Shown: positions 38,867 through 53,900, counted from the first letter of the stretch. The stretch: 64,000 bases of DNA from Brugia malayi (GCF_000002995.4 NW_025062479.1:2873721-2937720); one strand, 5' to 3'. Program-made: numbers and translations. Notes: generated by a model not told the origin, from the sequence alone.

Positions 38867-39889
38867 CTATAAAAATGATACTACAACAGTGGTAAACATA
38901 AAAGTAACAAGTACAATATAAATTGTCCAGAAACTCCATAATTTCCATGTTGCAAGGCAGAACCTATAATATTATATCTTCTATTAAAATTGCTAACATT
39001 AGCCACTAGCATATTAGGAAACAATAAATCAGTAAAAAAAAAAAGAGTAAGTGAAAAACCAAAAAGTCTAACTTTTAATCACTATTCGTTCTTATCACAT
39101 AAAATTGCAAAAATGAGCTTATTCACAACATTTCAAATATCAATTAAATATGAAAATTCTTAAAATTCCAAAAACTTACATGATGCAAGAGAAGAGGAAA
39201 AGGATAACTGCTATGAAAAATAATTTCGGATAGATTTTTGGCCATTCATATGATAAATTTCGATCATTGTTTGAGCAGAGATATAGGCCAATCAAAAAAA
39301 AGCATAGCTGACAAAGTACTGAATAAAACAAGAAAGACCTGAAAAAAATTTTTCTAAAAAGTTTAATTTGATGCATGCACGAGAATAAATTGAAACATAC
39401 ATGGGACAGAGCAGTAAATTGAATTTTGATGTAAATGCAAATTTTAATTATGTTGTGGAAAATTATTTTATGGTTGAGGAAGAACATTCCCAATTCAAAT
39501 ATAAGCAAATTTCAAGTAGACCAGAAATCAGAAATGTCCAACTTACCAATTAACTCGTACATCAATTAATAATGACAATGGAAGCTCAAAATACCACACA
39601 GTTAGAATAAAGGTACAACACCAAAGGATGTCATCTACCTATAATAATAAAAACACGAAAATCAAGTAATCCTGTAATTCATCATCATTATACTGTACAA
39701 AGAATAAAAAAAAAAAAAATTTACCTGTAAACTACGTCTTAGTTTTATTTGACAACCGTTTAGGTGAGTATTTAACGATGAAAATCCGGAATCAAGTGAA
39801 TCCACTGTATGATTAGTATCTAAGCGTCGCCTATGACGAGATTCTCGCCATGATACGACATTCCTCAGTCGGCAATTTTGGAATGCCAT
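38867..39889 (-). CDS. TMEM128 homologue, four-pass membrane protein
   Basis: Exons in transcript order: 39889-39725, 39638-39547, 39338-39180, 38963-38867 (170 aa, phases consistent). Human TMEM128 is 165 aa. The N-terminus (1-55) is cytosolic-looking and Arg/Ser-rich. Four hydrophobic segments follow: DDILWCCTFILTVWYF, FLFYSVLCQLCFFLIGLYLC, KLFFIAVILFLFSCIM and the C-terminal WTIYIVLVTFMFTTVVVSFL. The third and fourth segments, including LATWKLWSFW, align without gaps to the human C-terminal region (IALWHVWSFF). TMEM128 is a conserved, poorly characterised membrane protein; function is not inferred here. The last exon is short and in a frame without an ATG, so a gene finder could miss it. 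The identification rests on remembered similarity and should be confirmed by profile search. Confidence 0.83.
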
Positions 39890-41480
39890 AAGCTAATACC
39901 ACATACTTCAGAAAAAACTGGTGAAACAACAGTAAATGTTATCAAAAATTAAAATCTCAAATAGATTTTTAATACTTTCCGGATTCGGACGACCAAAATT
40001 TCACGTGAATAAAATATTGCTTGGCTGAAATATGCTGGAAAGTGAACCACTCTTCATTGCAAATTTAAGACCTAAAAAAATCATTAGAAAATCTACTCCG
40101 TAGGAAACCAAAATGAAGAGTGCACCACTTGATTTAAATGTCAAAATAATATCTTTTAGTGCAAATTACTATAAACACACTGATGAGGAGATCGATGACA
40201 GTCGTATCATCCACCTCGATATCTCATATAATAATACCGTGGTGCAGCATCTGACTCTGTTAATTCTATTCCAGTCAAAACATAGACAACAAACACACTT
40301 CCGAAAAAAGTAAACATCCATCATTCCTTATACTAGTGTCAAGCTATCTGAATATCCCGTACCGACAATGCACCACTATGTGATACGATATCAAACTGTT
40401 ATCCTTAAAGAGCTCATCAAGTGGATGTTTTATACAGCCATCTTCTTTCCGATTCAAATTATATCGTGAATCTGACACTCTAATTTTAATTCGTGTTCTC
40501 GTCAGTCTTCAATTACAACGCTTTCAGATTCAAACTAAGATTGACTGCTCGACGATAACCGCCACTGTCTTTGTTTTAGAGAAAATGAAAACAGTTGCTT
40601 ACTGTGAATCAGAGTATTATGTAGTCAAAAGAATTCATCCCGAAATTACATAACAGACATATTTGGCAAACGCAATAAAGAAAACGAGAAAGAAAAAAGA
40701 ACAAACGGAATAAATTCATCAACTGAAAAAAAAATTCAAATGAAGAAGAGACAATTAAATTAAAACAAGGAAAGAAAAGAGAAATTTCAGAAGAATTTCT
40801 GAAGCATAGTGACAATAAAATGACTGCAAGTGAGCATATTTGCTCTGACAGCAAATATTAAAACAGTAGGAAACAACAAATCTGTGGGTTGGCAGCTTAG
40901 TAAAATTAAGAAAAAAGTTCACATACAGTTATAATACGCAGTAAATTTTACTGCGCTTTGTGCTCGGAATAAAAAAAATCCACCTATGATTTATAAAACT
41001 CATTCCTACTATCACATGTAATATTTCATACTTTCCTTCCCTGTTCAACAATAATAATATCAAGGTCAGGGCTAGGAAGTATAGATGACTTGACTGAGAT
41101 TCGAAAAATTTTAGCAGTGAATTGAATGATCCTTTTTACTTTCCTTATTTTATACATCCTATCCTGAATAATATCCAATTGCAGCATATGTACATAATAA
41201 ATATTGCAAAAAATGAACCTAAAGTTTCTATTAGGAAATCATCGCATCGGAAATAAGTGAGATCGGACAAAGAAAACAAAGTTCATCAGTGTTCTCGAAT
41301 AATAACTCGTCAGAATTATTTTCAAACTTTTTACTCGTACTACAGATCTTTTCCTATGAGCAATTATATTGTTCTTTTTCTATGACTAATTATATTGTTC
41401 CTATAATTAAATATTTTTACGCCGTTTTATTAATTGAAGAGAACACTGAGAAATGACCCGAGGCAATTATATTTAAGTTG
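39890..41480. other. Intergenic region between TMEM128 homologue and sax-3
   Basis: 5' side of the TMEM128 homologue and 3' flank of sax-3. It contains an ATG-start 66-codon plus-strand frame (40113-40313, begins MKSAPLDLNVKI), which is divergent from TMEM128 and without recognised similarity. Otherwise AT-rich. Confidence 0.5.
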
Positions 41481-44400
41481 CTAGACCAAGTCTTTTTTAC
41501 AGTTTCGAGACATCGATTTTAAACGACTCGAAGAACGCACCGCCGATATTCCATCATCTGAAACAGAATAATGAAAAAAAAAAAAAAAACCGGAGAAAGA
41601 CGAAATGATGAGTTTTCTCTTTAAGCGAACAACGGATGCTAGTGAAATGCTGATCTCAGAGATCTCGAATACATAACTACTCGCGATGTTTTTGATCGTT
41701 AATGAAAGTACCGAACACCGATATCTCTTTACACTGAGAAACTATTTGTACCTTTGCATGGATCAAAAAAACATTTTCCTTTCTCATCAAAAAAGAAAAG
41801 AAAATTACATGAACTTTGTGTAAGCGCTGAAGCACTAACGCCCATGCATGGTTGTGAAGGTCGATGGGCAGCATATTCTGGACTTTGGGAACGATCAACA
41901 CGACTCGACGATCTAATACGATCATCTTCCTCTGAATTTTCTTCATCTGCTTCTGAAGACGAGCAAAATGCTGATCGATTATTATCGTTCATTAATGAAG
42001 ATCTTTGACTATCATCATCTTCTTGACCTCCACCACAACTACCCATTGCTCCATTTCGATGATCTTAAATTCATTTCACTACGTTTTTTTTTTTTTTTTT
42101 TCTTTCCTTTATTCTGGTGAAAATGTACTCTTTCAAATTCCATTACAAATGAATCAAAAAAACTAAATGATATAAGTAGCTATCAAAAAAAAAAAAAAAA
42201 AAATGTAAAATGAAACAAGATGAAATAATGAAAGTAGGAGATAAATATTACTTATCCTATTACGACTACTTGGCCTAGTATTTGCTAAACTAGGCTTCTC
42301 GTGCATGTGCTTTACATCACTGTCGAATAACAATGCATCGGAAACAGCATCGTAATGTTCGTTGACATCCATAAGATGGCTATCAGGTGAATCCACTACT
42401 TCCTTTGAGTGCTTTAATAATAATATATTAGTAATAAAACCAATGAAAACGCTGAAAGATAAAATATATCAAGAAAAGATAAATTTTATATGAGGGCATA
42501 TGAAAATAAACATACTGTATCGTTCTGAATGTCAGATGGAGGAGCATTTGGTGGAGGTGGAGGTATCATATCGAGTAATGTCTGCTTGGGCGGACTTCTC
42601 TTTCCATTCAGAGTACTTCCTTTGTTTCGTCCATTCGAACTTCCTGCAATTATATCATCAGCTTCTATCAGTTTAGTATACATTGAGATTTTTGGTTTAA
42701 ATAGTTCGGTCTCTTGTAAAAATACAACCTGAACATCAAATCATGACTTGGCAGAGTGTTTCATACGAAGTCATCTATATATGTACGACAATATTCAAAT
42801 GGTGCATATAAGCCGAATGTTAGAATTCATAAGAAATTCATGTTTTAGCAGTAACGAAATTGACATAGAAAATAATATACCTCCGGTACCATCAGAGGAC
42901 TGTACATAAGAAACATCAGTATGCGGAGGACTTCCCGAATGATGATGACCAATAGAACGCATTTTGCTATCAATAAATGGAGAACGCCGCTCGCCTAATG
43001 TACTATGATGTTTCCCAGTTTCCTTGAAGCGTAGCGGAGGAGCAGAAGGAACCGGATTGGAAGGAGGCATCGGAGCCCGAAGCATATGATCTTTTAACCA
43101 TCGCTGCCTGTTGCTCATCACCAGAGTTGTTGTTGCATACGGGGAGGGATCATCCTAGAACAAATTATCCGATTGTTATATACAAGATGGAATAAAATAA
43201 TCTAATTATTAAGTTCACCATCAGTGTTCACTTATCAGTAAGTAAAATTCACCAAACTACGTTTATTTTTTTCAGCTGCATATTAAAAGAAAAAAGAAAA
43301 AAAGCCTTATAAAAGTTCACTATTACTGTTCAAGAAATCTGTAGAGATTGAAAAGTATACAAACAAATTGAATACAACTAACCAGAACCTGATGACCACC
43401 GTAGAAAGTTGACAAACTGGATGCACCACCAGTAAGCGCGGCATAATGATAATGATTAGGTGACTGAGCTCGATCCATAGTCGCTAGCATATGTGCTGAT
43501 GTATCACGGTGTAATATCTGACCATCCATATAAAAGTCGGTTTGATGTGGAGTTTGTGTATAAATGGGCGGCCCATTACAATGTACACCATTTATGGAAC
43601 TATTTAAAAGGGAACGCTGTGCTGAATTAAAATTCGGATGATCCATCCATAAGGCATCTCGCGCTATCAGATGAACACTGCCATCATTGATTTTAATAAA
43701 CGGCATACCCAAACGAACTGAAAATCAAAACTGCCTCTACAAACGAATCTGTTCGAAAAAATTTCCATTATAGAATAGTATTATTTTATAACTGATGTTT
43801 CTAGTTTTTTTTTTTTTTTTTTTTTTTTGTGAATTAAACTACTGTTACCATTAATACTCCAGATTCTTCAGTCCACAATGACATGCATGCTTATTCAAAC
43901 AAAAAAATTAAAAACAAAAGTTAAAAACTAAAAGATTAAAAACGAAAGACTGAACCGAACTACAGAGTCGCAATGGATGTCTGAATTTTCGAAGCAGTTG
44001 AAATATATGGAAGCAGAAAATTCGAAGAAAACTACAATTCAGAAGTTAGAGACGTTCAATTTAATAACAAAAAACACACGGAAGAGAATTCAGGAGAAAC
44101 AACAAACCAGCAGCTTTACCCTTCGATTTTCGCCATCTCCACCATATAAAAGTGATGAGGGCAATGAATGTAATCCATATCAGCACTCCTGCTGTAGCAA
44201 TAAACCAAGGCCTTTTGATAATATGTAGCAAACGATCACCAGACGAAATCCCACTCATTAACTGGATATGTTCTCGCAGTGTTGCCTCATCTAAATAATT
44301 CTTTTTTCTTACTAAATAAAAAACAAAATTTCAACAACATAATATCATGAATCATAATAACAACCTTTGCCTCCTTTCATAATAACAACCTGAAGATTAA

Positions 44401-47400
44401 ATAGCTTACTCATTGTGACAGCTTCAAGACCATGATACACACCAACACCAGCGTTACTTCGTGCTGCAACTTTAACTCCATAGGTCATCTCGGGTATTAG
44501 ATGAAACAACGTAACACTTGCTGCACGTTCATTTGTTGTAATGTTTCGGTTATATTTAGCACCACTACCTAGCACAATAATCTAAAAACAAAAAATTAAG
44601 TTATGCCAACTGGAACAAAAAATCGAAAATCTGAAATTAACCTGGAAACCCTTTAGAATCCCATTTATTCCATCCGCAGGTGGTGGACGCCACGAAATTC
44701 TTAAAGTCGTTAAATTCATCATTCGGACACGTACATCTGTTGGAGGCGAAGTAGGTGCTGTAATCGCAAAATATGTATCACTCATTAATAAAGTTTCTGA
44801 GTCCAGTATCGAATGAGTAACTAACAACACCCTCAAAAAATGCAATATCTATATACTTTAAGAGTACCAAAACTCATTCTCGAAATCATTTTGGTTAGCA
44901 AGTTCAATAGTGCTTATTTTGGAGTTACAAAAATTTACTTTTCTTCCTAATTTTTATTATACCATCTTGAAACTCCACTTAATTCATCTAGTGATTAAAT
45001 GCAAATTTTGGTACTGAGTTCCCTTTCTAAATAATATTTATTGTATTAGATAGATAAAAGTAATATTTCATGTGATGCTACTCTTAACCTCATTCCTTAT
45101 CATTAATAATACTTATTCTGTAGTAAAATGTTTCGTTTAAAAAAAAGATCAGTAAACAAATATTATTGTAATTCCCATAATCTTATATACATATATATTA
45201 AGGAAAAGAACTAGGACGATATAAGAAAACTTACAAGCTTCGCTAGTAGCTCCATTCAACGAGTTACTGGGCATACCCTGAACGGTTTTGTGATATGGAA
45301 TCACAAAAAATTCGTAATTTTTGAAAGGACGCAAACCATTTACAATATATGTATCAGTGTTTGGTCTGGAGATATTCACCCAGCGGCTATCGGCACCACT
45401 AGCTCCAGCCTGCTTTTGACCTGACGTTGTTGGTACCGCTCTCCACTTGATATAATAACCTTCTATTAACGGTTCATTTCTGCGACGCTGTAATTTGATA
45501 CAATGTTAAAAACATATTTTTACTTTTCTTTTTTTAAAAAGATCAGTAACAACACCAGAATGACAAGCATTTTTGCCTTGAAACAGTAAATTATTATGCA
45601 ACATTGATAACTGAACTGTAATAAACAGAGTAACAAACAACATTCTCTGAATACACTGAACCTCCTAGAGGTAATAATACAACTGCATTCACACACACCT
45701 TCCCACTGCGAGATTAATGTAAGCAGTAATTAGTTTTACATCAATGAAGTATATTTGAATTTTACCTTCCAACTCAATTTTATGGCCGTAGCATTAATAG
45801 TTGTCGCTTCATCTAATTTGATAAGTTGTTCCGAGGCGATTCGTTCCCGAGCAGTGTCTAAATCCATATCTGCATTTGTCATTTCACGTTCACCTAAAAG
45901 TCTTGTCAAACATTTCACAAAAAAATTATAATGAAACTTTTTTCCTCACTTCTCCTTTTGCCAAACATACTATCTACTGAATCTAACTATTCAATATTTA
46001 CTGTTTATCATCTATCTCACTCTTCCGAAAACTTATGAGTCGCTAGTTGCCCAACATGCTCTCGAGAATCAAACTATTTCGCTCTATGCAATTATGTCGG
46101 ATCACGAACTTTTTCGAAAAAGATAATTGATGCAAGGCAGCGGTCATTTTAAAATTGATATCTTTCAAATTAAAAAACCAGTACACCTTTCCTCAAAAAG
46201 AACTTACTTTGCTCTTTCTGTGGTTTAGTTTGAATAGCATCGCTCATTGGTGATGGTGGACCAATACCTTCAGAATTTTCCGCACGAACGATGAAAACAT
46301 ACGAATGTGAAGATTTCAAATTTCTTAGATGATATCTTGGACCAGAAATGTAATCAGGGACATTAAACCAAGTCTAAAAAAAAATCATCTGTGAAAATGA
46401 AATTAGACTGCAGCAAGCAACTGTAACATCATTTAGAAGAGTCTTTCGCTTTCAAAGACCGAAGAGTATACCTGGCCCATTTCTGGACTGAAATACTGCA
46501 ACAGATAGCCAATAACCGAAGTAACGCCACTTCTTTCCGGAATTGTCCATTCCAGATCAACACCATCATCAGTAACATTTTGCAGCAATGGTTTACCCGG
46601 TGCAGATGGAAAAGCAGACAAGTTTGGCATACGAGTGAATGTAACTGATGGATTGGTGTGTTCTGTTAATTATAAACAATTATAATCTGATACAATATAA
46701 AGCAGAAAGTGGGTATATAATAAGACGCAATCAAACAATAAGAAGCATTTTAGGGATAGCTTCATCACTATTCTTCTTCTAAACCTGAGATTTTATTGAA
46801 CTCCACTTACAAATAAGGCTTGAATAAAAAACCTTGAAAAGATCACAACCTTCAACGATTAAGGATGCTGTCCATGTGGATTCACCATCCTGATTGCGTG
46901 CTCGACATGTATAAACACCGGTATCAATTTTCCTGCAAATTTATGTTTTTCAAATTTTTGCTCTTAACTGGTAACGTATCTAAAAAAATGCTTTCTCTCT
47001 GAAATAAAAAAAAAAAAAAGTAGATGCGCCTACAAGACTATGCAAATCATATTTTAAATTGATTACTGCTATTAATAATTACACTGCTATAGTTTAATTG
47101 GTTTAAGTATATGTAAAATAAAATATGTTTGGAAATCAGCGACAATGTTACACCGAGATAACATCTTTAATGAAGAAATTCCTACTTCAACTCATCGATC
47201 TGCAATGATCCAGAAGAAAGTTGCTTGAAACGTGTTTCGAAGTTCACATCTTCTAGGTTAATTTGTTCACCATTTTTCAACCAACTAATTTGAGGTATAC
47301 TACGCCCGCTTGCTGCACAAGGTAATATTGCTGAAGCACCAACCATTAACGTTTGATTGGAGTGTCCATGTTCGATAATCGGTGGTGGATGCGAAGGTAG

Positions 47401-49047
47401 TGCTGAAACAGAAGAAATTATGTTTACCATAGAGGACAAACCACAAACAACTCAAATTCTTTTTCCTAAAAAAAAAAAAAAATGCACTTGAGTTGTTCAA
47501 GATATTTAGACTTCCTGAATCAAATAACAAGACTGAAGTTATGATAACGTATTGAAATAAGGATGATGTAGGATGCATGGAAAGTATATATAGTTTTTTT
47601 TCAGTACAATCTAAGTTACAAAAAAAATCTAAGAATAAGTTCTCCTGATTCTTATCGCTTACGTGTGATTTTTATGTTACTATCATAGGTTTATCGGGCT
47701 TGATACAACTAGAGATCACTCAACAGTAGTAAGTAAAAAAAATCATAAATATTAACGAGGTCGAACGACCTCGTAAATCACAGTTTCAACTCTCCTTTTA
47801 CTGCTGCGAGTTTACAGATTTGATTTACAACCCAGTGATGTATACCGTTATAGTCAAATAAAGTATCAAATGTCCCATACAGTTAATTCTCAATAGTCAC
47901 TTCTTCGCAGTACTAAAATCAAAATCTATCCTATTAATGTACTATCAGAAGAATCCAACTCAATCATCAAAAGTAAGATATAGACTTCAGAATGTTTTTT
48001 TTTTTTTTTTTTTTTTCCCTCTCAGCATTTCTTTCATCTTATCTATAATTCTCATTTATAATCTCTTTATTCTTCATTTATATCAATAAAATTGAAGACA
48101 TAAATAATGAAACACATTTAAAGAAAAAAGAAAGAAATTACTTCCGTTGATGCAATACGGCGGTCCGTAAAGGCACGATAAAGAAAGTGTTGTCGTTAAA
48201 CTTAACACCGTTCCAAATACCATAACGCTGTCAAGGAATCATTCAAGTGAAAGAAATGGAAAAAAGCTAGCTAACGAAAACAACAGTTTCTGTAGTGACA
48301 ATAGATGAAGTAATATTTGTAGTTGCGATACTGCTAGTACCGAGAGCATGTGTGTTGACGCTCTTGACTGTTCTTCAAACGATTAACATCAAAGTCAGCT
48401 TCACAGTTGCAATCAGCACCTAAGAATTCCGAATACTTTTTGAAAGAATAAAGATGACTGATGATGATGATGATGATGATACACGCATTATAAAATAAAC
48501 AATGATGAGATACGCTCATGCTCTTTAAAATGATGAAAATTTAAATACTGGAAAATAAAATGGGAAGATGTAGCAAATCTGTGCGTGAGTATTATTAATA
48601 TTGTCTTTTACACTATTACTAAGAGTCGAGTTGATTTCAAAATGAACAATAAAAAGGTTTAACAAAAAATGTGCATTAAATTTAATAAGGAAAAGCTTAA
48701 TGAAAGAATTTAATTAAATCAAAATTTACGTCAACTAAAGTGGTATTTAAAAAGCTATATTTGTAATTCGTGAAGTAATTTTCTGAATTACAACAGCTCC
48801 AAGGAACATTATCATGGACTGATACATATAGCCATAAAAATTTCATCAGCTGCCAAATTTATCATAATCAAATCAATAAAAGACAGATAACAATTCGTTG
48901 GAATGTCACTTCCTGAAATTATCGATGATAGATTAATATTTGAGGAGCATTGATTGAGAACCGTACCGAACATATGCTATGGCAAAAGATGAGCAAAGGT
49001 CGACGAAACTGGTCTCAGTCGTTAGACTCTCCTGTTGTTCATTCTGG

Positions 49048-49084
<37 letters not shown>

Positions 49085-50901
49085 AGCTAAACAAATGGTC
49101 AAAATTGAGGAAAAGGAAGATGGATGTATTTGAGCTAATTGATTGCATATGTTTATTATTCGTAACAGGTACACTTCTTAATTGAAATGCTATTTCATTT
49201 TATTACATAATCCGATAAATCTAATAGCAAGAATGCTGGAAAAGAAAACCAGTAAAACGAACAATAAAATTCAATGAAATCTATATGAACATTTGTAATA
49301 CTTCGCTTACTAATTTTTAAAACTATCATTCGTAATGTAAACTTTTTAAGTATTATACTACAAGAAAAATAAAAGCAAACTAACCAATTCGTTAATTTTG
49401 TTAGCAGTTTTTGTTTCCACTTATTTGTTTTTTATAACAAGAAAAAGAAAGACTATTATTTAAAGTTTTTATGATCCTGTACGATGGATGATTAACTCGA
49501 TGGCTTCGAATAAAAAGCACAGAAAGTGATTTTAAGCTGTTGGTAGTTAAAAAAAAAAAAAGACAATGAAAATGAAGTGGAAGAGTTAAATGAGTGACAA
49601 AGAAATGGATGAAAAAATACAGCAATTATGTTAAGGGAAAGAAATGAATAAGATGAAATTGAAAGAAGAAGTAGAATATTGTTGAATTTAAACATGAAGA
49701 ATCAAACAAGCGAACAAATTCAGCAATAAATTCCTAACAGGTAATGTTTGCAAAAAAGGAAAAAAAAAAACTTTTTCTTAAAAATTTATCATTGAACAAT
49801 GATAATTATTATAACCATTTCTATCCATTTTTCGGTTTTTCTTTTCTTCCTTTTTTTCAAAAATAATACTGCTGATAACGACCCATTAATCTTTCTTAGA
49901 GGAATAACCTTCTGCTGAGCGAAATAAACGATGAAAGATTTCAATTAATCGTGAGAGAAAAAAATAAAGGCTATTGCACAACATAGGAGGAAATAGTAAA
50001 CTGAACAGTGATGAATGGATTCAAAATGCTACAGCTAACTTAATCAAAAAGTGAACTTGGTTCAATGTGATAGAATTACTATATTTGTGGATGAAAGACA
50101 TGATGTCGCAAAATTGAAAATATAATTCAGGATATGTTTTTTTTTTTTTTTTTCCGACAAACTATAAAAAAATCAACAATCTTAGGAATATATTATTAGA
50201 TGTGGACAAGAATGTTACAACTATAAACACACTAACTACAAATTACATCAATGTTATTGTTTTCTCTACCATTATTTCATTCCTATTTCTCTACGAAAAG
50301 AAAATTTAATGAAAAGAAAGATGAATTACGATCGCTGATAACAAGCATTACGAGAACATGGAGGATATTAGCGATAAAATTAACCTTGAATATTATAAAT
50401 AATGAAAATAATTTTAAAAGATATCATCGATATTTCGAAATTAAAAAGGAATGGAATGAAATTTTATTACAAATTGCTGTTAAGGATGCATTTTGACAAA
50501 TTAACTATTATTCTCAACTTTTAACCTATCAACATATCAATCATTCGTTTTCATAATCAAAAGCAATGCTTATAGTACATAGTAGTGTAAGCCAAAAATA
50601 TAAGAAGCAGAAGTGAAAGGAAAAGGGAAGTGCTGGTAAATGGGATGAAGACTGAAAATGGCAGCTACACCGAATGAACCGCTACGGTTTCGAGAATAAG
50701 TGAAGTTATGATGAAGAGCGGTGACAGTACTTATCATCCACCAACAAATCGAATCAAAATGTATACGCGCACCATAACTGACAACGTTTACACAATTTCT
50801 TACACCTTTCTCCGACCGAAAGCGTCCAAAAGGATGTAGCGGCCACCACTGAGGCATCTCTCTCATCCGATACATGTATGTGTGCCATACATATCTATGT
50901 A

Positions 50902-50959
<58 letters not shown>

Positions 50960-53900
50960 TGTGTGTGTGTGTTTGACTGTAAAGTGTGTTTTCCCCTGTA
51001 GATACCAGCAAAGAAGTGGACAATGGTAGGAAGAGGGAGGGAGGGAGTAGAGGATACTCAAGTGATACTTTCAATGATTGTAATTAGCCGTAAAATTGGG
51101 ACATATCAAAAGAAAAAAGAAAATACACAACGGTTGGCACTCCCTTTGCTGCACATAATCTAACCGAAACTGAAACAATGAATGAAGTGTAAAGAGTACA
51201 TCCTGAATGACCAGTGGGAAAATGAGGAAAGAAACAGAAGAAGCGAAATTATTCCTAAACGGAAGCTGAAAGTGTGACAATGCCTCTCAGTCACCTTATC
51301 TTTTTCCTCTTCTCGTCGTCCAGCGACGATACCTGTATGAAGTAACGATGAAGGGATTCAGTGAGGTGAAATAATCTTGCAAGGTCAAACTGATATTAGT
51401 ATAGACTGCTGCTGAAACATATGATACAGAAAGGGAGATGAGGGAAAGAAGGATCCTCTCACAACATAGCTATATTTGAAAAGGGTCAACAACAACCCAA
51501 CGAAATAAAGGTGGAAGACGCTAATTTGCGTTCGGTAAAGAAGAAAATTGATGTAGAAGGGAATGGGCAGGAAAATAATTTACCACATGTTTCACTACCT
51601 TTAACGTATGGTACTCATGAATGTGGTGATACGACTTCCTATCGGTAAACGTCGGATGGATTGAATGGTCTACATTGACCAGGTCATCAAGTAATTTGAC
51701 ACCCATCATAAATGCTCATTTACAGTCATGTAAAATAGCCAAGCAGCACACAAATTATCTCTCCAATCACTAGTTAGTGCCAAATGCCTGCCTAAATCAA
51801 ATCTGCTTATTATGTTGAAAATCAAACTATGTATACTCACACATCATCATCTAATTTTCCTCGCACAAATAACTCATCAATCAATTTAACATTCTACATT
51901 ATGGGTATAAAAAGAGTAATGCTCCATAAACCGACTATTAGGGGAATAAAAGATCCATTCGTAAATTGAAACGTTATTTCGGTATAGCAAACAAATCGAT
52001 CTCTGGTCCTTTCTTACAGTCTCGGATTTCATAGAAGCTGCAACAGCTTTTGCACCTGCCTATTGTGAACATAATTAATCAAAGTTGCTGAATAATCAAA
52101 AATGAAATAAATTAAACACTTGAAATTTGTATCTATAATTTACCAGTTGCTAAGCTGTAGACGAAGAGAATGTTGGAGCTGTTGTTGATGCGACTATAGT
52201 AAATAAACCGTGTGCTCTCTGACCTCTAACCCGTCCTCTTTCGCTATCACATTTCCGCTAATCTTCACCCTTAATGTAGCTCCCCATTTATAGTTGTCTT
52301 CAAGAGATTGTGCAGCACTGAATGATATTGATATTAAGTAAATAACTCTAACATGTTAAAAATTATGCCACATTCAATTTTTCTTAATCTCTTTCACTAT
52401 GACCTTATAAACCTTTTAATGTATGAGTATAATAACTTTGTTCGAATAATGTTTCCCTTTTTTTTTTTTTTTTTTTTTGGTGATATGAATGTTGACATTC
52501 GGAGCAATCTATAGAGCAATTATCTATTTACGAGGGATTTGTATAATTGTGAAATGAAATGGACCAGCATGTTTTTTGAATGTTTACATTTTGGTGCGCA
52601 ATTTTTCCGAATCTTTTTAAACCTACCATCATCTTTACGAATATATGTTTCCGTAATTACTCAAACACTTTTTTTTTTCATTTAATTTTTGCATTAAAAA
52701 AACAAGTTTAGGGTTTGCGTGCATCGATCTTATTATGGCAACTTCAGTTTTCCGAAAATTCTAATTGAACTTTTTTTTTTGAATTTTTCCTAAATGAAGA
52801 GAAGAGTGCTATAAAATTCTGTAAAAATTGTATTTTCTAAAAAAAAAAAATCACTGTGACCTTGCAAGTCTAAATGAGACGTTTGAAACAAATTACACCA
52901 CTGAAATTGGTAAGCTTAAAACATAATCACCTGAGTCCATACAATCTTTTGAAGATTCCAACTAATCATTTCAATTATTTCATTGTGTCCTTTCTAATAA
53001 TTAGCCATAGCATTATTAAAATCTATGCCCATTACTCATAAAACTGTAACTGATCAACTTGACCGAGACATTAAGTGACACTGTAAAGATATGATCTCGT
53101 AAAGTTTAAGCTGCCCTTCTAAACCGTAATAATGGAGAAATAGATGATTACTATCAGCTAATGAAACACATATCAAGAAAGGAAGAATTGGTGAAATCTC
53201 TCTCTCTCTCTCCCTCCCTCCCTCTTCCTCCCTCTAGAGTTACAAGCAGCATCATGCAGTTCCCGTTGAATCGATTTCTGCAATTCGGATAAATCGTGTA
53301 TTAGCTATGTTTGCTTAATTAAAGAGTCAGTTCTAGATTCATAAACGGAAGTGATAGTTTTCAGAGTCTGTTGATTACTCATCAAGAGAATAATTACTAA
53401 TAGAATTGACTGAATGAATGGAACAATATGTTCGTTAGCAATTCCAATAAGAAATTAAAAACTATTTTCTTATACATATATTGCCTTTAATGAATTTCTA
53501 TTCCGTAAAAGTGAATATAATTTCGCATATCTATACATAACGTAAAAGATATTTTCCAAAAAAAGAATAAATTTTGATCAATTTTGATTTGAAATGTTAA
53601 ATTTATAACTTCCTTGATGCTATTCAAAGTTTTTAACAAGATTTTTCAGAAAATTTGACACATATAATCAATTTTATGAGTGCTAAAAGAGCAATGCAAA
53701 AAGAAAATCAGTTAGAAATGGTTGAGAAATTTAGTTCACTAACGGTCAACAACGGATTAAAATTAAATCACAACAAAAGCAAAATATATCATTTCAAAGA
53801 GAGCAATATGGAATCTCTGAGATTATCGGTAATGACATGATTAGAAAGATATATTGGCACATAACAATTTCTAAATAGTCTTATTGATTCTTTAAATAAA

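Noticed and set aside
48334..48519. 61-codon minus-strand frame beside the alternative sax-3 exon
   Set aside because: Consists largely of an (ATC)n-encoded poly-Ile run; no splice or domain support.
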